This document shows, one piece after another, positions 6,085 through 8,850 of a stretch of DNA of 8,850 nucleotides. The DNA is from DATDWC01 sp035289805. GTDB lineage: Bacteria > Patescibacteriota > Gracilibacteria > Peribacterales > Peribacteraceae. Below the pieces are notes generated by a model, which saw only the letters and a list, made by a program, of their open reading frames with translations, was not told the origin of the DNA and did no database searches. The stretch covers positions 1 to 8,850 of the forward strand of contig DATDWC010000069.1 of the NCBI GenBank assembly GCA_035289805.1. Direction: 5' to 3'. A program made the translations under genes and the position numbers. Position 1 is the stretch's first letter, and each line of letters starts with the position of its first letter.

Positions 6085-6276
6085 TGATGACGTTTGTCCG
6101 ATCCAATCCTTTCATTCATTCCGCACCATGCAGCAGCTATCCTCATGTGCGAACGAGCCCCCCATCCACGATCCCGACGCCAAGGATCTTTGGAGTAGAA
6201 TTCTCACTGGCCAGCAAGCGGAGATTGATGAGATGAAGGCGAAGTTGAGCGAGTTGGGGAAGTAGGAGGGAAGGTT
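6085..6276. other. 192-base gap in the minus-strand gene run
   Basis: Between the DUF302 stop and the hydrolase start there is no convincing minus-strand gene. The gap holds the small plus-strand frame at 6128-6265. I see no hairpin followed by a T run on either strand and no good -35/-10 pair for the hydrolase. The first 43 bases separate two divergent starts. Confidence 0.5.
6128..6265 (+). CDS. 45-codon frame resembling the C-terminal end of a DUF305 protein; small gene or remnant
   Basis: The frame runs from an ATG to a TAG and encodes MQQLSSCANEPPIHDP followed by an amphipathic helix (AKDLWSRILTGQQAEIDEM, then KAKLSEL). From memory, DUF305 domains end with a DPxxKxLAxxII...QQxEIxxM helix, and the spacing of Asp-Pro, Lys, Leu, Ile, Gln-Gln, Glu-Ile and Met agrees well. 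The rest of such a domain, including the His-His part, is absent: the frame upstream stays open only to 6065 and shows no family residues. It is therefore either a trimmed remnant left by a deletion or a small independent protein. It lies on the strand opposite to its neighbours, converging on the DUF302 gene with an 11-base gap. Its ATG has no Shine-Dalgarno sequence and no clear promoter. DUF305 genes often travel with multicopper oxidases, which fits the neighbourhood. It could also be chance coding. Confidence 0.4.
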   Translation: MQQLSSCANEPPIHDPDAKDLWSRILTGQQAEIDEMKAKLSELGK

Positions 6277-6711
6277 TCATGAATGTGGTGAGGAATGATG
6301 GTGCCGGAGCAGGTCACAGAAACCATCGAACACCCGTTCCAAAGCCTCTTCCGCCGTGCATGCCGTCTCCTGCACCTTGAGTCCCTGGAACGGCTTCAGT
6401 GCAACCGACGGCTTGAGGGCAGACACATGAGTCTCGCCATTCTCTTCGCGTAGAACGACATTGCAGGGGAGCGCCAGTGCGACATCGATATTCTCCTGTA
6501 ATGCCTCATGTGCGAGCTTCGGATTGCACGCGCCGAGAATCTTATGCGGCGGATGATCGATGCCGAGCTTCTCTTTGAGTTTTGCCTGAATATCGATCTC
6601 GGAGATGATGCCGAATTTCTCTTTCAGAAGCGCTTCGCGCACCCTTATCTCTGCTTCCTTGAGAGAAAGGGGAAGGATCATCTCGAAGCTATAGGAGGTG
6701 ACTGGAGCCAT
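6277..6711 (-). CDS. DUF302 family protein with C-terminal histidine tail
   Basis: A cytoplasmic protein of 144 residues with no signal peptide. The DUF302 core is plain: FGIISEIDIQAKLKEKLGID (33-52), the KILGACNPKLAHEAL block with Cys62 (58-72), and LALPCNVVLREENG with Cys83 (79-92). The family is small, often found near metal- or sulfur-related genes, and its biochemical role is not settled. Additional Cys118 and Cys132 and a C-terminal HHHSSPH (137-143) are present here; the tail could bind a metal. The ATG at 6711 lies 13 bases after the stop of the upstream gene, and this spacer is pyrimidine-only (TCCTCTTTTTTCT). A TTG at 6735 would add eight residues overlapping the upstream gene and is less likely. 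It is co-directional with, and probably co-transcribed with, the membrane protein and multicopper oxidase genes. Confidence 0.9.
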   Translation of the reverse strand: MAPVTSYSFEMILPLSLKEAEIRVREALLKEKFGIISEIDIQAKLKEKLGIDHPPHKILGACNPKLAHEALQENIDVALALPCNVVLREENGETHVSALKPSVALKPFQGLKVQETACTAEEALERVFDGFCDLLRHHHSSPHS

Positions 6712-6724
6712 AGAAAAAAGAGGA
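6712..6724 (-). promoter_or_regulatory. Pyrimidine-only spacer before the DUF302 start
   Basis: The complete gap between the TAA of the two-helix protein and the ATG reads TCCTCTTTTTTCT on the coding strand. There is no room for, and no sign of, a Shine-Dalgarno sequence. Confidence 0.3.
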
Positions 6725-7267
6725 TTATCGAGCAAAGCAGTCAGTGGCGCGCTTGGCCATCATGATGTGGATTTCCTCTTCGCCTTCCTCTCCCATCATC
6801 TGCTTCATCATGGTGTTCATCTGCCCGTGCTGTTCGCCGGCCATTTGTGCCATCAGGTATTCACCGACCAACTCGAAGTCGCTGTCCGAAAGATCTTGGC
6901 AATTTGCCTGCTTCGATTCCAGTTTCCCGTAGAGGGCTTTTCCATCGGCGATTTCCTTATCCTGTTCGCTGTCATCAGTACTCTGCCAGTTTCCCTGCAT
7001 CATTCCTGACTGTACGCCGGACATTCTGCCGAATTTGCCGCCGATCCATGGTCCTCCGCGTGCGGCGATGGTGAAGAGGCAGACAATTGCCCCCCCAATC
7101 ATGAGGCCGATCGCCCAGCTCTTCAGTTGCGCCGGTGTGAGCGTTTTGATTGCGAAGAAAATAAGGAAGAGAACGCCGGTGAAGAAGGTAATCACGGAGA
7201 GGATGTGCAAAGACCAAAGGACTATGAAGCCATAGCCCATGCCGGTGGAGTTCATCATGGTAAACAT
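6725..7267 (-). CDS. Two-helix membrane protein with Met/His-rich C-terminal domain, probable copper-handling partner
   Basis: A 180-residue protein not assigned to a named family. Residues 1-10 are Met-rich (MFTMMNSTGM). Two transmembrane helices follow at about 12-40 and 50-70. Then comes a Gly/Met linker (GKFGRMSGVQSGMMQGNW) and a helical domain (about 103-180) with Cys123, an EYLMAQMAGEQHGQMNTMMK stretch (136-155), MMGEEGEEEIHIMM and Cys177. The domain reads like a small c-type cytochrome-sized bundle (GKALYGKLESKQANCQDL) but has no CxxCH, so it should not bind haem covalently; Met, His and the two Cys could bind copper or form a disulfide. It starts 27 bases after the multicopper oxidase stop, behind a pyrimidine-rich spacer. 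This makes it a likely partner of that oxidase, either anchoring it or passing Cu(I). Function is inferred from residue content and position. Confidence 0.8.
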   Translation of the reverse strand: MFTMMNSTGMGYGFIVLWSLHILSVITFFTGVLFLIFFAIKTLTPAQLKSWAIGLMIGGAIVCLFTIAARGGPWIGGKFGRMSGVQSGMMQGNWQSTDDSEQDKEIADGKALYGKLESKQANCQDLSDSDFELVGEYLMAQMAGEQHGQMNTMMKQMMGEEGEEEIHIMMAKRATDCFAR

Positions 7268-7294
7268 AGATAAGAGAGGGGAAAGAATGAAAGG
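7268..7294 (-). promoter_or_regulatory. Pyrimidine-rich spacer between multicopper oxidase and two-helix protein genes
   Basis: On the coding strand the gap ends in TCTTTCCCCTCTCTTATCT directly before the ATG. No Shine-Dalgarno sequence is visible. It shares a CCYTCTYTT-like core with the spacers before 6711, 4610 and 3867. Confidence 0.3.
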
Positions 7295-8850
7295 TTATTC
7301 TACAGTAAACATCCCCATCATGCCATTCGTCAGGTGTTCCGCGATGTGGCAGTGGATCATCCAGTCGCCGGGATTTGTGACATCAAGCAGGATGTCCACA
7401 GTGGCGTCTTTCGGAACAAGGACAGTGTCTTTCCAAACAAGATCCTCATTTGCTTTGCCGTTTATGGCGAGGACGAGAAAACGTTGCCCGTGGAAATGGA
7501 TCGGGTGCTGCATGGGGTGAGCCGAGTCCTTATCGTTGATGATGCGGATTTTTACCTTGTCTCCTTTTTGAAAAGAGTACTTGATATCCATATTTTCTTT
7601 CTGTGAAGCTTCGTCAATGAGCTTCCACTGGGTGTTCGCCTTGGTGGTAACGGCGTTCATCATGGGCATGGCATCTTCCCATTCGATCCCGTCGAGGGTA
7701 CTTCCGTGCTGCATCATGCCGCTATTACCCATTTCGCCCATCATCGCCTGCTTCACGGAGAGATGGATCGTCTGATCCGGCTTTGTATTGAGAAATTGGT
7801 CTGCGAATGCAGTATCCGCGACAATGTCGTCATTCGTCCGGAGCGTTGCAAACTGCTCACGGTAGGAGGGAGTAGCCTCTCCGCTCGAAACGGTGATGCT
7901 GCCGAGTACGTAGCGCTTTGGTCCCACGTGCTCCAGAGCAATCTGTCCCGCTTCCTCAAAAAGGACATCCACAATTGCCCGCTCGGAGGGGGAGAGGGTA
8001 ATACTGCCGACAAATTTTTCCGTTTCCATGTGGCCGCCATCTCCTCCAACGAGCTTCATTTTTGCTCCCTTGAACGCAATTTTAAACGTGCGCGTGTTGG
8101 CGGAGTTCGTAAAGAAAAAGCGGACAACGTCGCCCATTTTCACTTCTGCAAGGACGGGTTGAATGCCCCCATTTGCCAACATCGTGTTGCCGAACCTCCC
8201 CATGAGAGCGTGATCGGCCTCCTCCTTGCCATAGGAAAGTGGAAGACCGTTCCCTGCAAGGAGAATATCGTCGAGGAAAACCGGCAGTTCCTGATTCACG
8301 GGGGCGTAGGCTTCCGAACTTTCCGGCGTGACCCAGAGGTTCCCGTAGAGACCAAGATCCTGCTGCACATCTTCGCGGACATGGGGGTGGTACCAGAACA
8401 TGCCTTCGTCCGGCACGGTGACGGTGTAGGTGAAGGAATCACCGGGCTGAATCGCCTCCTGTGTCACTCCGGCTGCACCATCGAAGCGGTTATCAATCCG
8501 GATGCCGTGCCAGTGAATGGTCGTCGGCTGGTCGATGCCGTTTTTTACCCTCACCGTAAAGGTGGATCCCTGCTTCGCCCTGATCAAAGGACCAGGGAAC
8601 TGACCGTTGTAGGCGTAGAAGGCAAAAGATTTCCTGTTGATCGTCTTCTTCACGATCTCCGGATTGAGATCGATGGTATCGCCGTCGTTCACTTCCAAAC
8701 TCTGTGAAGGCTTTGCCTCGGGAAGAGTGGAGAGATCGATGTCCCTGCCCGAAAGCAGCGTCGATGTCCCGCCTGCATCAACGGTCCTCTCTTCCCGCAT
8801 CATGCCGTGGTTCATCTGCTGATGATTCATTCCTCCCATAGTGGGTGGCC
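7295..8850 (-). CDS. Multicopper oxidase (laccase/CueO/CopA-like), 5' end outside window
   Basis: An extracytoplasmic oxidase that couples one-electron oxidation of a substrate to reduction of O2 to water; Cu(I) or another metal ion is the likely substrate here. Numbered from the ATG at 8839 (514 residues), three cupredoxin domains can be traced. All four copper motifs are intact: HWHG at 109-112, HPH at 151-153, HPMQHPIHFHG at 441-451 and HCHIAEH at 496-502. Type 1 copper ligands are His445, Cys497, His502 and axial Met507. Met/His-rich segments occur at the N-terminus (MGGMNHQQMNHGMM) and at about 366-394 (MMGEMGNSGMMQHG, later MPMM), as in cuprous oxidases. The frame stays open upstream to the window edge (reading PPT before Met1), and no signal peptide is present after ATG 8839, so the true start with a Sec or Tat signal probably lies to the right. 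It is the first visible gene of the group with the two-helix and DUF302 genes. Confidence 0.94.
   Translation of the reverse strand, partial: PPTMGGMNHQQMNHGMMREERTVDAGGTSTLLSGRDIDLSTLPEAKPSQSLEVNDGDTIDLNPEIVKKTINRKSFAFYAYNGQFPGPLIRAKQGSTFTVRVKNGIDQPTTIHWHGIRIDNRFDGAAGVTQEAIQPGDSFTYTVTVPDEGMFWYHPHVREDVQQDLGLYGNLWVTPESSEAYAPVNQELPVFLDDILLAGNGLPLSYGKEEADHALMGRFGNTMLANGGIQPVLAEVKMGDVVRFFFTNSANTRTFKIAFKGAKMKLVGGDGGHMETEKFVGSITLSPSERAIVDVLFEEAGQIALEHVGPKRYVLGSITVSSGEATPSYREQFATLRTNDDIVADTAFADQFLNTKPDQTIHLSVKQAMMGEMGNSGMMQHGSTLDGIEWEDAMPMMNAVTTKANTQWKLIDEASQKENMDIKYSFQKGDKVKIRIINDKDSAHPMQHPIHFHGQRFLVLAINGKANEDLVWKDTVLVPKDATVDILLDVTNPGDWMIHCHIAEHLTNGMMGMFTVE

Noticed and set aside
5736..6236. 166-residue plus-strand frame opposite the hydrolase N-terminus
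   Set aside because: Arg/Ser/Pro-rich, no recognisable motifs, antisense to a well-supported hydrolase, and in a different frame from the DUF305-like piece.
6712..6735. TTG start adding eight residues to the DUF302 protein
   Set aside because: It would overlap the end of the upstream gene and add residues outside the domain; the ATG at 6711 follows a spacer like those of the neighbouring genes.
7706..8707. 333-residue plus-strand frame opposite the multicopper oxidase gene
   Set aside because: An antisense shadow: it covers the copper-site coding of the oxidase, has no family motifs and no start signal.
1..8850. CRISPR arrays, tRNA or rRNA genes, insertion sequences
   Set aside because: No regularly spaced repeats, no cloverleaf-like or rRNA-like segments and no transposase motifs were seen on either strand.

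Overview
The window looks like a stretch of bacterial chromosome with roughly balanced base composition and dense gene packing. It carries nine confident protein genes and one doubtful small reading frame. No RNA gene, transposase or CRISPR array is visible. All genes lie on the minus strand except the first one and the small frame near 6.1-6.3 kb. TGA is used as a stop, so the code is standard. No start codon has a properly spaced Shine-Dalgarno sequence. Several starts instead follow a pyrimidine run, and two sit about one turn below a -10 box as if the mRNA were leaderless. With the set of small envelope proteins, this suggests a Patescibacteria/CPR-type genome (a Peregrinibacteria-like lineage would fit the base composition). 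That assignment is inference only.

Layout. 1-969 (+): NAD-dependent D-2-hydroxyacid dehydrogenase, cut by the left edge. 966-2408 (-): cardiolipin synthase of the two-HKD phospholipase D type; its stop shares a CTAG with the stop of the first gene. 2445-4610 (-): a compact set of four genes, in transcription order a membrane-anchored DsbA-like thiol oxidoreductase, a 63-residue one-helix protein with three cysteines, a 171-residue four-helix protein with a CPVC motif, and a DUF1624-type membrane protein. 4704-5141 (-): a secreted small cysteine-containing protein with a good promoter. 5185-6084 (-): alpha/beta hydrolase. 6128-6265 (+): a 45-codon frame resembling the C-terminal end of a DUF305 domain. 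6277-8850 (-): DUF302 protein, a Met/His-rich two-helix membrane protein and a multicopper oxidase, the last cut by the right edge.

How they may work together. The right-hand module (multicopper oxidase, Met-rich membrane partner, DUF302 protein with a histidine tail, and possibly a DUF305 remnant) reads as an envelope copper-handling or copper-oxidation unit. The central module (DsbA-like protein plus two small cysteine-bearing membrane proteins) reads as extracytoplasmic thiol redox, possibly also metal-linked. Cardiolipin synthase and the DUF1624 protein act on the membrane or envelope. The system-level links are inferred from gene order and residue content, not demonstrated.
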